Source of the DNA: Thalassotalea crassostreae
Lineage (GTDB): Bacteria; Pseudomonadota; Gammaproteobacteria; Enterobacterales; Alteromonadaceae
Reading direction: 5' to 3'
Assembly: GCF_001831495.1 (NCBI RefSeq)
Contig: NZ_CP017689.1
Location: forward strand, 2,542,001 to 2,606,000
Length of the DNA: 64,000 nucleotides
In this document: piece after piece, positions 45,087 through 53,824 of the stretch
How positions within the stretch are numbered: position 1 is the stretch's first letter
How the letters are laid out: the number at the start of each line of letters is the position of its first letter
Made by a program: the position numbers and the translations under genes
Notes under the pieces: generated by a model
What the model saw: only the letters and a program-made list of their open reading frames with translations
What the model was told of the DNA's origin: nothing
Databases searched by the model: none

Positions 45087-46421
45087 TCACGACCAAAGTT
45101 TGGCGAGCCCAACCTTGGCCTGCTCACTGCTTTGATAGGTTAATTCGAATCGATGAATATCCAATAAGAAGTTGATCAATAAGTCTAATTTTTCTTTATC
45201 CATTTCAACACCAATTTGATAACCGCTTTCACTAAGCATGGCTAGGGTATCGATTATGGTCAATCGTTTTGCATCCGCGGCCTTATGAGTATCCGTTAAC
45301 GTTTGGTTAGCTTGAACAAATTTAGGGTTGACTAAAAGTACCTTGTTGCTGGTGATAGGCTGTTTTATCGATTGATTAAAGGCGAACTTTTCCGGCCACA
45401 CATATTTTAGTTTTCGACCATCAAGGCGTTTAAAGATACTGGCGCTTTCTAGCTCAGGATATTGATTTGCAAGATGTTGCCAACTGCCGCTTTTAATTGC
45501 CATCGGAAGGTTCAAACACAACAAGTTAAAGTGCTTATCAAGGGCGATGATTTCGTCAGAATATAACGGCGCTTTTGCGTTCGTCAGCTCTGCGCAAAGC
45601 GTAGACTTTCCTGCTCCTGACTTACCCGGTATAAGCAATGTGCCCTGCTCGGTTTGCACAGCAGCGCCATGGTAGCAAAAATAGTAGTCGGTACTTTGAA
45701 ATGCCAATATCTGCATGCGATCGATTAGCTCGGGCATAATTTCGTCAAAGCGTAAGTCTTGGGCAATCAAATGGTCATTGGAGAAAACAAAGAATTCGTC
45801 GTCGTTAAGATCGACATCAAGTTCAAAGTCTATTTCAATGTCTTCTGAAAGAGTTTGCTTTGACGTTGGCTTTCCGTTTGACTGTTCTATTGGTTTTAAA
45901 AGCGCTTTTACTTCATTAATAAATTTTGTGCAATTGCTGCTAATGGCAAACTTAGTGTTGGCAACTTGGCAAACAAATGCGCCTGGTTTAGCGAAGCGAC
46001 TGATTTCAGCTAAGGCATCTTCTAATAAATTAACGGCTGGCTTTTTGGTTTCTATAGTATCGCTTGGCTGTTCTGGTTCTTGCTCTTGTTTAAGCTCTTG
46101 TTTAAGCTCTTGTTTAAGCTCTTGTTTAAGTTCGGGATACCGTCCATCAAGATAACTTATCGATTCTTCATCGCTAACAAACAATTGTTTCACTTCGATA
46201 TAAAAGCTTCGCAACTGAGTTTCGGTTAAATTGCTTTGTTGTTTAATGTCGCTTATCGCACGTTGTTCAGTAAGACCTTCATCAATAGCGAGAACGAATG
46301 CCACTGATATTGACGGTAACTGATATAAACTTTGTTTGCGGTGATGAAACACCATGCCCTTTTCATTCTCGATATAGAGAGAAAGAAAATCACAATTGAG
46401 GGGGATGTTAATTAAGGACAT
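45087..46421 (-). CDS. PqqD-like/HprK-like fusion kinase (copy 2)
   Basis: A 444-residue paralogue of 22728-24020. Residues 1-90 are PqqD-like (KGMVFHHRKQSLYQLPSISVAFVLAIDEGLTEQRAISDIK). A linker follows with tandem ELKQ repeats near residues 98-115. The C-terminal HprK-like kinase has YYFCYHGAAV, Walker A LLIPGKSGAGKSTLCAEL, LYSDEIIALD and LNLPMAIKSGSWQHLA. The kinase acts, by analogy, on a Ser of a peptide or protein. It follows the TAT micropeptide gene by 66 bases. The 12-bp repeat inside it can vary in copy number without a frameshift. Confidence 0.82.
   Translation of the reverse strand: MSLINIPLNCDFLSLYIENEKGMVFHHRKQSLYQLPSISVAFVLAIDEGLTEQRAISDIKQQSNLTETQLRSFYIEVKQLFVSDEESISYLDGRYPELKQELKQELKQELKQEQEPEQPSDTIETKKPAVNLLEDALAEISRFAKPGAFVCQVANTKFAISSNCTKFINEVKALLKPIEQSNGKPTSKQTLSEDIEIDFELDVDLNDDEFFVFSNDHLIAQDLRFDEIMPELIDRMQILAFQSTDYYFCYHGAAVQTEQGTLLIPGKSGAGKSTLCAELTNAKAPLYSDEIIALDKHFNLLCLNLPMAIKSGSWQHLANQYPELESASIFKRLDGRKLKYVWPEKFAFNQSIKQPITSNKVLLVNPKFVQANQTLTDTHKAADAKRLTIIDTLAMLSESGYQIGVEMDKEKLDLLINFLLDIHRFELTYQSSEQAKVGLAKLWS
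46083..46130. repeat. 12-bp tandem repeat inside the kinase linker
   Basis: Four units of CTCTTGTTTAAG (the last ending TTTAAG then TTCGGG), encoding QELK repeats in frame. It lies between the PqqD-like and kinase domains. Confidence 0.85.
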
Positions 46422-46487
46422 ATATTACCGATTAGAGATTAGTCGGTTAAGAATAGATAAATTTAGGTGTTACTAGAACATTAGCGG

Positions 46488-46718
46488 TTAAAAACTGTTT
46501 TTAGATGCAGGTTCAGCCTTGCAGTGCTTATTGTTCTGCTGAGGTTTACATGATTTAGGTGCAGCCGAGGTTTTCGGGCTCATTAAAGCGGTTACAGCCA
46601 GCGGCGTAACAGCGGCAAGCTTACCGAATTTTTTCATAAAATTACGACGAGTTTCTTCATGTGACAACTCTTGATTATCATCATTATTTAATTCTACGTT
46701 ATCTTTATTACTAGCCAT
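46488..46718 (-). CDS. TAT-signal micropeptide (copy 2, 76 residues)
   Basis: A 76-residue protein counted from the ATG at 46718. A TTG four codons upstream also opens the frame, but GGGTGAC is a better ribosome site for the ATG. A polar acidic N-terminus is followed by TRRNFMKKFGKL, a twin-arginine motif, and AAVTPLAVTALM, then PKTSAA as a likely cleavage point. The remaining 23 residues are hydrophilic (Lys, Asn, Gln) with two Cys and end PASKNSF. It shares RRNFxKKxGKLAxVTPxAV with copy 1. It heads an operon with the fusion kinase, so it may be its substrate, which is inference. Confidence 0.75.
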   Translation of the reverse strand: MASNKDNVELNNDDNQELSHEETRRNFMKKFGKLAAVTPLAVTALMSPKTSAAPKSCKPQQNNKHCKAEPASKNSF

Positions 46719-46801
46719 TATGTCACCCAAAGTACTGCGAACTTCAATAAGAGTGTTTGATTTACTCTAATGCCGAACCTTTCGTTCAGCCTATTGACGA
46801 G

Positions 46802-46830
46802 ATAATAACCTGTTAGTAGTTATGACACAA
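46802..46830 (-). promoter_or_regulatory. Candidate sigma-70 promoter of the micropeptide-kinase operon
   Basis: On the minus strand TTGTGT (46830-46825) and TATTAT (46807-46802) are separated by 17 bases, 85 bases before the start. Downstream in the leader a 7-bp hairpin with a GAAAG loop (46772-46790) follows, without a T-run. Confidence 0.45.
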
Positions 46831-46873
46831 GAGAGTGGCAAGTTTAACCATTCGTTTCAATTAATTAGCGAAT

Positions 46874-46899
46874 AAAAAAGACGACCTAGCGGTCGCCTT
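46874..46899 (-). terminator. Intrinsic terminator after the 56-bp array, for the M13 peptidase transcript
   Basis: On the minus strand GGCGACC and GGTCGTC (one G-U pair, loop GCTA) are followed by TTTTTTATT. It lies some 370 bases past the peptidase stop, so the repeat array would be transcribed as the 3' untranslated end of that mRNA. Confidence 0.8.
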
Positions 46900-46939
46900 T
46901 GGGATTTTTATAATTTGGTGGTGGCTTTGATCCTGAGGA

Positions 46940-47260
46940 GATCCTGAAACGAGTTCAGGAAGTCGAAAGGATATAGATTGCCCTAACCTTCTTAAGATCC
47001 TGAAACAAGTTCAGGAAGTCGAAAGAATGCAGGTTGCCCTAACCTCTTTGAGATCCTGAAACGAGTTCAGGAAGTCGAAAGGATATAGATTGCCCTAACC
47101 TTCTTGAGATCCTGAAACGAGTTCAGGAAGTCGAAAGGATGTAGGTTGCTGTAACCTCTTTGAGATCCTGAAGCAAGTTCAGGAACTCGAAAGAATGCAG
47201 ATTGCCCTAACCTTCTTGAGATCCTGAAACGAGTTCAGGAAGTCAAAAGAAGGTAATTAG
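46940..47260. repeat. Six-copy tandem array of a 56-bp palindrome-bearing unit
   Basis: Copies of GATCCTGAAACGAGTTCAGG start at 46940, 46996, 47052, 47108, 47164 and 47220, an exact 56-bp period. Each unit has the palindrome TCCTGAAACNAGTTCAGGA, then AAGTCGAAAG, then about 26 bases. Units 1, 3 and 5 share TAGATTGCCCTAACCTTCTT; units 2 and 4 share AGGTTGCNNTAACCTCTTTG, giving a 112-bp higher-order period. The same palindrome occurs singly at 19458 and in altered form near 35920. Confidence 0.95.
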
Positions 47261-47267
47261 TTTTGTA

Positions 47268-49331
47268 TTACCAAATTTTTACACGTTTCTCAGGAGCAAT
47301 GTACATCGCATCACCTGGTTTCACGTCGTATGCTTCGTAGAATTCATTCATGTTAGACAATGAACCTAGTGCACGGAAGTGACCTGGTGAATGAGGGTCA
47401 GTTGCTACACGCTCACGCATTGCTTTTTCTGTACGCTTGCCACGCCAGATTTGTGCGTACCCCATGAAGAAACGTTGGTCGCCAGTTAAACCGTCGATAA
47501 TTGGCGCTTCTTCACCGTTAAGTGAGTTTTTGTAAGCGCGGTAAGCGATAGTTAAACCAGAAAGATCACCAATGTTCTCACCCAGCGTTAATTGACCTGA
47601 TACGTTTAAGTCATCAAATACTTGGTAACCGTCGTACTGAACAACTAATTGTTGTGCACGAGCTTTAAACTCTTCTAAATCTTTCTCTGTCCACCAGTTC
47701 TTTAAGTTACCTTCGTGGTCATACTTAGAACCTTGGTCATCAAAACCGTGGCCCATTTCGTGACCGATAACCGCACCGATTCCACCGTAGTTTACAGCGT
47801 CATCAGCTTCCATGTTGAAAAATGGCGGTTGTAAGATAGCTGCTGGGAAAACAATTTCGTTTACTAGCGGGTTGTAGTAAGCGTTAACCGTTTGTGGGTT
47901 CATACCCCATTCCCATTTTGCAATAGGTGCACCAAGTTTTGCGATGTCTTGGTTGTGGCTGTACATATCAACACTGATTGAGTTTGCAACGATGTTGTCT
48001 TCAGTAATGTTGATCGCAGAAAGGTCATGCCATTGATCTGGGTAACCAATTTTTGGTGTGAATGCCGCTAATTTAACGCGTGATGCTTTCTTAGTTTCAT
48101 CACTCATCCACTCTAGTGAATCAATTGACTCACCGTAAGCGCTGCGTAGGTTTTCAACTAAGGTTACCATGCGAGTTTTAGCTTCAGGCTTAAAGTGACG
48201 CTTAACGTAAACTTTAGCAACAACTTCACCTAAGTTTGCGTTGATCAGGCCAACAGCACGTTGCCAGCGAGGTTTTTGCTCTTGCTGACCGTTGATGTTT
48301 TTACCGTAAAACTCAAAGCTTTCCTGAGCGATGTCTTCTGACAATACTGAAGAGAAACCAGTGATAGTTTTCCACGTGTAGTAAGTCTTCCAATCCGCTA
48401 AGCTAGTTTCAGCAAAAATAGTACCGAATGCTTCAGCAAAGTTTGGTTGGTTTACGATAATATCAGGGTGATTTACAGCGCCAAGCTCTGTTAACCAAGC
48501 GTTCCAGTTGAACTTATCAGTAAGTGTGTTTAAGTCAGTAGTATTGAATTTATTGTAACGTTTCTCAGCGTTACGAGATTCAATACGAGTCCAGTGATGC
48601 TCTGCCATCTTAGTTTCGATAGCCATTACTGTTTGTGCTGCTTGTGCCGCGTTTTCTTGGCCAGCTAAAGTAAACATTTTCTCAACGTGTGCTACGTAAT
48701 CCGCACGCATTTTTACGAAACGTTCTTCTTCTTTGAAGTAGTAATCACGATCTGGAAGGCTTAAGCCTGAATGCCAGATGTGGCTAGTGTAACGGCTTGA
48801 GTCTTTTGCATCGATGTATACATAGAAAGCTAATGGCGTAGATACACCCATTTTTTGTGCTTTACCCATGAATGTTGCTAACGCGTCTTTTGAGTCAACT
48901 GCTGCAATTTCAGCTAAGATAGGCTCAATTGGCTTAACACCTGCTTTATTTAACGCTTCAACGTTCATGTAAGATTTGAATAAATCAGCAACTTTTTGCT
49001 CGTCAGTGCCCATTTCTAGGTTTTCAGTAGCCGCTAACTCTTCGATGATAGCTTTAACGTCGGCGTCAGATTTGTCACGTAGGTCATAAAATGAACCGAT
49101 AGCAGTTTTGTCAGAAGGCATAGGGTTAGAATCTAACCAACCACCATTAACGTATAAGTAAAAATCATCTTGAGGACGGATTTCTGTATTCATGTTTGAA
49201 GCATCGATACCCGATACTAACGTTGTTTTTTGAACTTCAACAGCAGTCGTCGCTGTTGATTCAGCTGAGTTATTACAACCAGCTAAAAGTAAAAGAGATG
49301 AGGCTACTGCGCCTGCAATAATTGTTTTCAT
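47268..49331 (-). CDS. pepO: M13 family (neprilysin-like) zinc metallopeptidase lipoprotein
   Basis: A 687-residue peptidase, lipid-anchored through lipobox LLAGC in MKTIIAGAVASSLLLLAGC. The zinc site VIGHEMGHGFDDQGSKYD (near residue 525) has the HExxH motif. The downstream GENIGDLSGLTIAYRAY provides the third zinc ligand Glu and conserved Asp. The substrate-binding VNAYYNPLVNEIVFPAAILQPPFF and the C-terminal W ending are family-typical. M13 enzymes cleave small peptides on the periplasmic or extracellular side. It stands alone between a REP-bearing spacer and the 56-bp array. Confidence 0.94.
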   Translation of the reverse strand: MKTIIAGAVASSLLLLAGCNNSAESTATTAVEVQKTTLVSGIDASNMNTEIRPQDDFYLYVNGGWLDSNPMPSDKTAIGSFYDLRDKSDADVKAIIEELAATENLEMGTDEQKVADLFKSYMNVEALNKAGVKPIEPILAEIAAVDSKDALATFMGKAQKMGVSTPLAFYVYIDAKDSSRYTSHIWHSGLSLPDRDYYFKEEERFVKMRADYVAHVEKMFTLAGQENAAQAAQTVMAIETKMAEHHWTRIESRNAEKRYNKFNTTDLNTLTDKFNWNAWLTELGAVNHPDIIVNQPNFAEAFGTIFAETSLADWKTYYTWKTITGFSSVLSEDIAQESFEFYGKNINGQQEQKPRWQRAVGLINANLGEVVAKVYVKRHFKPEAKTRMVTLVENLRSAYGESIDSLEWMSDETKKASRVKLAAFTPKIGYPDQWHDLSAINITEDNIVANSISVDMYSHNQDIAKLGAPIAKWEWGMNPQTVNAYYNPLVNEIVFPAAILQPPFFNMEADDAVNYGGIGAVIGHEMGHGFDDQGSKYDHEGNLKNWWTEKDLEEFKARAQQLVVQYDGYQVFDDLNVSGQLTLGENIGDLSGLTIAYRAYKNSLNGEEAPIIDGLTGDQRFFMGYAQIWRGKRTEKAMRERVATDPHSPGHFRALGSLSNMNEFYEAYDVKPGDAMYIAPEKRVKIW

Positions 49332-49583
49332 TTTGTTATACCGTGTATTAATACGTAAATATTTTTGCGAGCCTGATATTATTCGTTATTGAGCTCAAGA
49401 TCTAGTATTAACTGAAAGCTAAAATGAATTGTTACAAATTTTCAATCATTTTTGTAAAGATTTCTGCACTACCTGTCATAAATCAATAAGTAGGGTCAGA
49501 TCACACTTTTCAAAAAATACTGGTGTCAGAATCCACTAAATTGTTTCTAAAACTTAGTGGATTCTGACACCAGTATTTAGGTT
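49332..49583. repeat. Spacer with REP motif and a 25-bp perfect hairpin
   Basis: It contains AATAAGTAGGGTCAGATCAC near 49486-49504 and a perfect inverted repeat with arms 49515-49539 and 49554-49578 (AAATACTGGTGTCAGAATCC and its complement). The CTGGTGTCAGA word recurs near 21285 and 54863. No gene is present, and the hairpin may end cysC transcription. Confidence 0.85.
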
Positions 49584-50189
49584 TTAGGTTGGTTGGATAT
49601 AACCGTGTGCTTTTAAATGGTCAACAATTTGGCGAGCGCATTGTTCAATGCTTAAGTCGGCTGTTTTTACGTGTATCTCAGGGTTTGTTGGCACATCATA
49701 GGTAGAGTCGATACCAGTAAAGTCTTTAATTTCACCAGCACGGGCTTTTTTATACAAGCCTTTTGGGTCGCGTTGCTCACAAATTTCAATTGGCGTATCA
49801 ATAAATACTTCAATAAATTCGCCCTGCTCTAGCATGTCTCTGGCCATGTCACGATCTGATTGAAATGGTGAAATAAACGCGGTGGTGACAATCAACCCTG
49901 AATCGACAAATAATTTGCCAACTTGGCTAATGCGGCGGATATTTTCGATGCGGTCTTCATCACTAAAACCTAAATCGCCATTTAAACCATGGCGCACATT
50001 GTCGCCATCAAGAAGATAAGTATGGCATTTTTCTTTAAACAACAAGTCATCTACAGCATTGGCGATGGTTGATTTTCCTGAGCCACTTAAGCCGGTATAC
50101 CATAATAAACATGATTTTTGGTTTTTAAGCTCACTACGCTCTTGCTTAGTAACTTGATGCATGTGCCAAACAGTATTTTCAGTTTTCAT
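49584..50189 (-). CDS. cysC: Adenylylsulfate kinase
   Basis: Phosphorylates adenosine 5'-phosphosulfate to PAPS in sulfate assimilation. The 201 residues have the P-loop GLSGSGKS (33-40), LDGDNVRHGLNGDLGFSDEDR, FISPFQSDRD and the EVFIDTPIEICEQRDPKGLYKKARAGEIKDFTGIDSTYD segment of the family. It is a stand-alone enzyme, not fused to CysN. It lies 24 bases after the SLC13-like permease gene and completes the cysDN-permease-cysC set. Confidence 0.95.
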   Translation of the reverse strand: MKTENTVWHMHQVTKQERSELKNQKSCLLWYTGLSGSGKSTIANAVDDLLFKEKCHTYLLDGDNVRHGLNGDLGFSDEDRIENIRRISQVGKLFVDSGLIVTTAFISPFQSDRDMARDMLEQGEFIEVFIDTPIEICEQRDPKGLYKKARAGEIKDFTGIDSTYDVPTNPEIHVKTADLSIEQCARQIVDHLKAHGYIQPT

Positions 50190-50213
50190 TTTAATTTCAC
50201 TATTGTTATCAGT

Positions 50214-51944
50214 CTAAAATGGGAATATCAGTGGGATCATGTAAAGCACTACAGCGCTATAGGTAATTGATACCGGTACACCTACTTTCACAAAATCCAT
50301 TAATTTATAATTACCGGCGTTAAATACCATGACATTGGTTTGGTAACCATAAGGGCTAATAAAGCTGCCGCTCGCTCCAAATGCTACCGCCATAATAAAT
50401 GGCAATGGATTAACGCCTAAGCCAATAGCAATATTATAGGCTATTGGGAAGATCAATGCCGCCGCTGCGTTGTTGGTAATGATTTCAGTTAATATCAGGG
50501 TAATAAAAAACACCATCACAAACGCAATCATCGCGCTCTTATCTTCTAAAAATCCATGCACGTAATCGGCAATAACAAAGGACACTCCGGTGTTTTCCAG
50601 TGCTGTTGCTAGCGTCAATGCGCTAACTACTATCAGCCATATCTCTAATGGGAATCGACGTTTAATTTCATTAATGGTCAAACAGTTAAAGGCAAATAGC
50701 GCAGCGATATAGAATAATAAACATTTGACCAATGGTATTTCGAAAAACACTGAGGTTGAAATGGTGGCTAAAAAGCCGACAAGGGTAAATTTATCGCGCC
50801 AGCCCGACAACATATCTTCGGTTTCAACACCGCTTAGAATAAAGAAGTTTTTGGTTAAGTTAGTACGAGTCGAGAAATCGTTACCGACCGCGAGTACTAA
50901 AAAGTCTCCGGATTGCAATATTAACTCGCCGAGTTTACCAGACAGGGTAGAGCCTTCACGACGTATGGCAACAACTGCGGCATCAAAACGAGCTCGAAAA
51001 CCGGCTTGCTTTAACGTCATTCCGATTATTGCTGAGCCAGGTTTGATTAATACTTGCGTTAAGTTATCGCGCAGTAAACCATCTTGTTCAGCAAAAAGCT
51101 GTAAACCGTCAAATTGCTGCAATACAAATACTTTTGAAATGTCTCCGGTGAAAATAAGTTTATCGCCCGGCTGAATAAATTCCTCCGGAGTCACAGGAGA
51201 GATCAAATGGCCGTGACGAATAATTTCTACCAAGAACAATGAATCCATTGAGCGCAGACCATTTTCTTCAATCGTTCGACCAATTAATTTTGAATCTTCA
51301 GTGACCCGCGCTTCAACAAAATAATGCTTGTCATCTTTTGGGTTAGCAACGATTTTAGGTAAGGTACTAATGCGTAAAAATAATACGACCATACAGGCGC
51401 CCATGGCCGCTAAACCAATGAGGGTAAAATCGAAAAACTGTAGTCCAGGAATGCCGCGTTCAATCAACATCGAGTTAACGATTAAATTCGTTGACGTACC
51501 AACAAGTGTTAACGTACCACCTAAAATCGCCGCATAAGACAGCGGTAATAATAAGCGTCCGGGGTTAATAAACTTATTGTTTTTAATCGGTGAGATAAGC
51601 GTTGCTACTACCGCAGTGTTATTTAATATTGCCGAAGCAAATGCAGTAGTGAATAAGGTTTTAATGTATGACGCGCTCACTGATTTGGTGATCAATGAAC
51701 TGGCAACAACCCGTAAAAAACTGGTACGTTCAAACGAAAAAGAACAGTTAATCAATAATATTAGGGTTAATAAGCCAGGGTTAATGGCGTTTTGAAAAAT
51801 TTGTTCAGTGGTTACAAAAGATAAGGTTAGACACGCCATAGTTGCCGCAGCAAATACGCGTTCAGGACTGTTTTGATACTTCACTAATCCGGCAAACGTA
51901 AGCAAGAATATTGCTAACATCGCCCATTGATCAATGCTCAGCAT
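50214..51944 (-). CDS. SLC13/DASS-family permease with two RCK-C domains (likely sulfate)
   Basis: A 576-residue inner-membrane transporter. N-terminal helices include INPGLLTLILLINCSF and the LNNTAVVATLISPI re-entrant motif, and GGTLTLVGTSTNLIVNSMLIERGIPGL. Two TrkA-C/RCK-C domains occupy about residues 210-370, and the C-terminal half repeats the transport motif (IITNNAAAALIFPIAYNIAIGLG). The pattern is that of sodium-coupled sulfate permeases found between cysN and cysC in Alteromonadales and Shewanella. Substrate is inferred from neighbours. Confidence 0.85.
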   Translation of the reverse strand: MLSIDQWAMLAIFLLTFAGLVKYQNSPERVFAAATMACLTLSFVTTEQIFQNAINPGLLTLILLINCSFSFERTSFLRVVASSLITKSVSASYIKTLFTTAFASAILNNTAVVATLISPIKNNKFINPGRLLLPLSYAAILGGTLTLVGTSTNLIVNSMLIERGIPGLQFFDFTLIGLAAMGACMVVLFLRISTLPKIVANPKDDKHYFVEARVTEDSKLIGRTIEENGLRSMDSLFLVEIIRHGHLISPVTPEEFIQPGDKLIFTGDISKVFVLQQFDGLQLFAEQDGLLRDNLTQVLIKPGSAIIGMTLKQAGFRARFDAAVVAIRREGSTLSGKLGELILQSGDFLVLAVGNDFSTRTNLTKNFFILSGVETEDMLSGWRDKFTLVGFLATISTSVFFEIPLVKCLLFYIAALFAFNCLTINEIKRRFPLEIWLIVVSALTLATALENTGVSFVIADYVHGFLEDKSAMIAFVMVFFITLILTEIITNNAAAALIFPIAYNIAIGLGVNPLPFIMAVAFGASGSFISPYGYQTNVMVFNAGNYKLMDFVKVGVPVSITYSAVVLYMIPLIFPF

Positions 51945-52292
51945 GGAGAAACCTTTTTATTGTTATCATCATTTTGAGTTGTTTTTTTCATATTCACAGC
52001 ACAAAGGTTGATGAAAACTGTTATTTTTTAATTATTTATAAACATATACCAAGAATATTTCTGCGGCAATGTTTAATGTATTTTCTAATTTATGGCGAAC
52101 TGTTTAAACGCAATAAGACTCACGTGAATTTCGTTAGCGACAAATTCAGTAGCGGCAAAAAGAAAGGCGAGTTACCTCGCCTCTATTAAAATTCTATTTG
52201 TGCTCTAATTGTAATGCTAGCTCAAACATTCACGCACTTTATGCCTTTTACGCCCTTTGCGCCCTTTGCGCCCTTTATTATCGGGCGAGCGG
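51945..52292. other. Spacer between cysN and the permease gene
   Basis: No gene. On the minus strand it holds an imperfect tandem of GGGCGCAAA units (forward CGCCCTTTG at 52251, 52260 and 52269), then the terminator at 52152-52182. The remainder towards 51945 is AT-rich and would hold any permease promoter. Confidence 0.65.
52152..52182 (-). terminator. Intrinsic terminator downstream of cysN
   Basis: On the minus strand AGGCGAG and CTCGCCT pair around GTAA and are followed by TTCTTTTTG. It would end the cysDN transcript 110 bases past the cysN stop, so the permease and cysC need their own promoter. Confidence 0.8.
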
Positions 52293-53708
52293 TTAAACTG
52301 GCTTACAGCCCCACTCAGGGAAGTTCTTACGAATAAACGCGTTTAACTCCACTTCAGTCTTGCTGTATTGGCGAACCACTTCAGGTTCATTGCCGTCGCC
52401 TTCAATATAGGTTTTGCTGATCATACCGGCACCAACAGTGATGTTGGTTAAACGGTCAATGATCACAAATGAACCTGTACCTTCAACTTGCTCATATGCA
52501 TCAATAACCACTGGGCCATTGGTTGAAATGTTACAAGAAGCGATTTCGTTTAGCTTCATCTCATCTTCTTGGATGTGATCAAGGCTATTTACGTCAATGC
52601 GGTAGTTGATGTTGTCAATGCGGCCATAGGTATTTTTAGAGCCGATTTTTAACTCGTATTCTTTACCTGGTTGTAATGCCGCTTCACTCATCCAAACAAT
52701 CGTTGCTTCGAATTTGTCAGTGATAGTTGCCAGTTTATTAGAACGTACAATGACATCACCACGAGAAATATCAATTTCATCGTTTAATGTTAGCGTGATC
52801 GCTTGACCAACTTGTGCCGATTCTAATTCACCGTCCGCGGTAACAATCGCTTTAACCGACGACGTTTTGCCTGAAGGTTGTGCCGTAATTACATCGCCTA
52901 CGTTTATTACACCACCGCTAATAGTGCCGCAAAAGCCGCGAAAATCTAAGTTAGGACGAGTAACGTATTGAACAGGAAGACGGAAGTCTTCAAGGTTTTT
53001 ATCTTCGTCAATTTTAACCGTATCTAATAGGCCCATTAACGTAGCACCTGGATACCAGTCCATCGCTTCTGAACGATTAACAACGTTATCGCCTTTCAGC
53101 GCTGAGATTGGTACAAAACGGATATCTGGTACATTCAATGCACTTGCAAAATCACGGTATTCTTCTTTGATTCTACGGTAATCTTCTTGGCTATAATCAA
53201 CCAAGTCCATTTTATTTACCGCAACAATTAAATGCTTAATGCCTAACAATGACGCGATATAGCTGTGACGTTTGGTTTGAGTTTGAACGCCGTAACGAGC
53301 ATCGATCATCAAAATTGCTAAATCACAGTTTGACGCACCGGTTGCCATGTTACGTGTGTATTGCTCGTGACCAGGACAGTCAGCAATAATAAACTTACGC
53401 TTTTCAGTGGCGAAATAACGGTAAGCTACATCAATGGTAATGCCTTGCTCACGCTCTGATTGCAGACCATCAACTAGTAACGCTAAGTCGAATTCACCGT
53501 CTGTGGTGTTGAATTTTTTAGAATCTGATTTGATCGCATCCATATGATCTTCAAAAATTAATTTTGAGTCATGTAATAAACGACCAATTAAGGTAGATTT
53601 ACCGTCATCAACATTACCACAGGTTAAAAAGCGCAGCATGTCTTTGTTTTCATGAACTTTTAAATATTCATCGATATCGTTTTCTAATAAAGCTTGTTCA
53701 ATGCTCAT
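52293..53708 (-). CDS. cysN: Sulfate adenylyltransferase large (GTPase) subunit
   Basis: The GTPase subunit that drives ATP sulfurylase with CysD. It has the translation-factor signatures [15 protein letters not shown] (P-loop near 30-44), [17 protein letters not shown] and NKMDL, and beta-barrel domains II and III after them. It is 471 residues counting from the ATG at 53708, before which AAAGGAAAC is a good ribosome site. A frame from a GTG at 53723 adds only five codons. No C-terminal APS kinase is fused, consistent with the separate cysC. Confidence 0.95.
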   Translation of the reverse strand: MSIEQALLENDIDEYLKVHENKDMLRFLTCGNVDDGKSTLIGRLLHDSKLIFEDHMDAIKSDSKKFNTTDGEFDLALLVDGLQSEREQGITIDVAYRYFATEKRKFIIADCPGHEQYTRNMATGASNCDLAILMIDARYGVQTQTKRHSYIASLLGIKHLIVAVNKMDLVDYSQEDYRRIKEEYRDFASALNVPDIRFVPISALKGDNVVNRSEAMDWYPGATLMGLLDTVKIDEDKNLEDFRLPVQYVTRPNLDFRGFCGTISGGVINVGDVITAQPSGKTSSVKAIVTADGELESAQVGQAITLTLNDEIDISRGDVIVRSNKLATITDKFEATIVWMSEAALQPGKEYELKIGSKNTYGRIDNINYRIDVNSLDHIQEDEMKLNEIASCNISTNGPVVIDAYEQVEGTGSFVIIDRLTNITVGAGMISKTYIEGDGNEPEVVRQYSKTEVELNAFIRKNFPEWGCKPV

Positions 53709-53824
53709 TTTGTTTCCTTTCACAAGGTGATGTGTATTATCACCATTGCTTGAATTATTCTTTTTAAATCTTTCTAATTTTTGTCTATGTCACTTTCGAT
53801 TTCATATCGCTGTGTAAGACTTAT

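Noticed and set aside
46940..47260. Possible CRISPR array
   Set aside because: The period is constant, but the stretches between the palindromes are themselves near-copies of each other in an alternating pattern, so they are not independent spacers. No cas genes are nearby.
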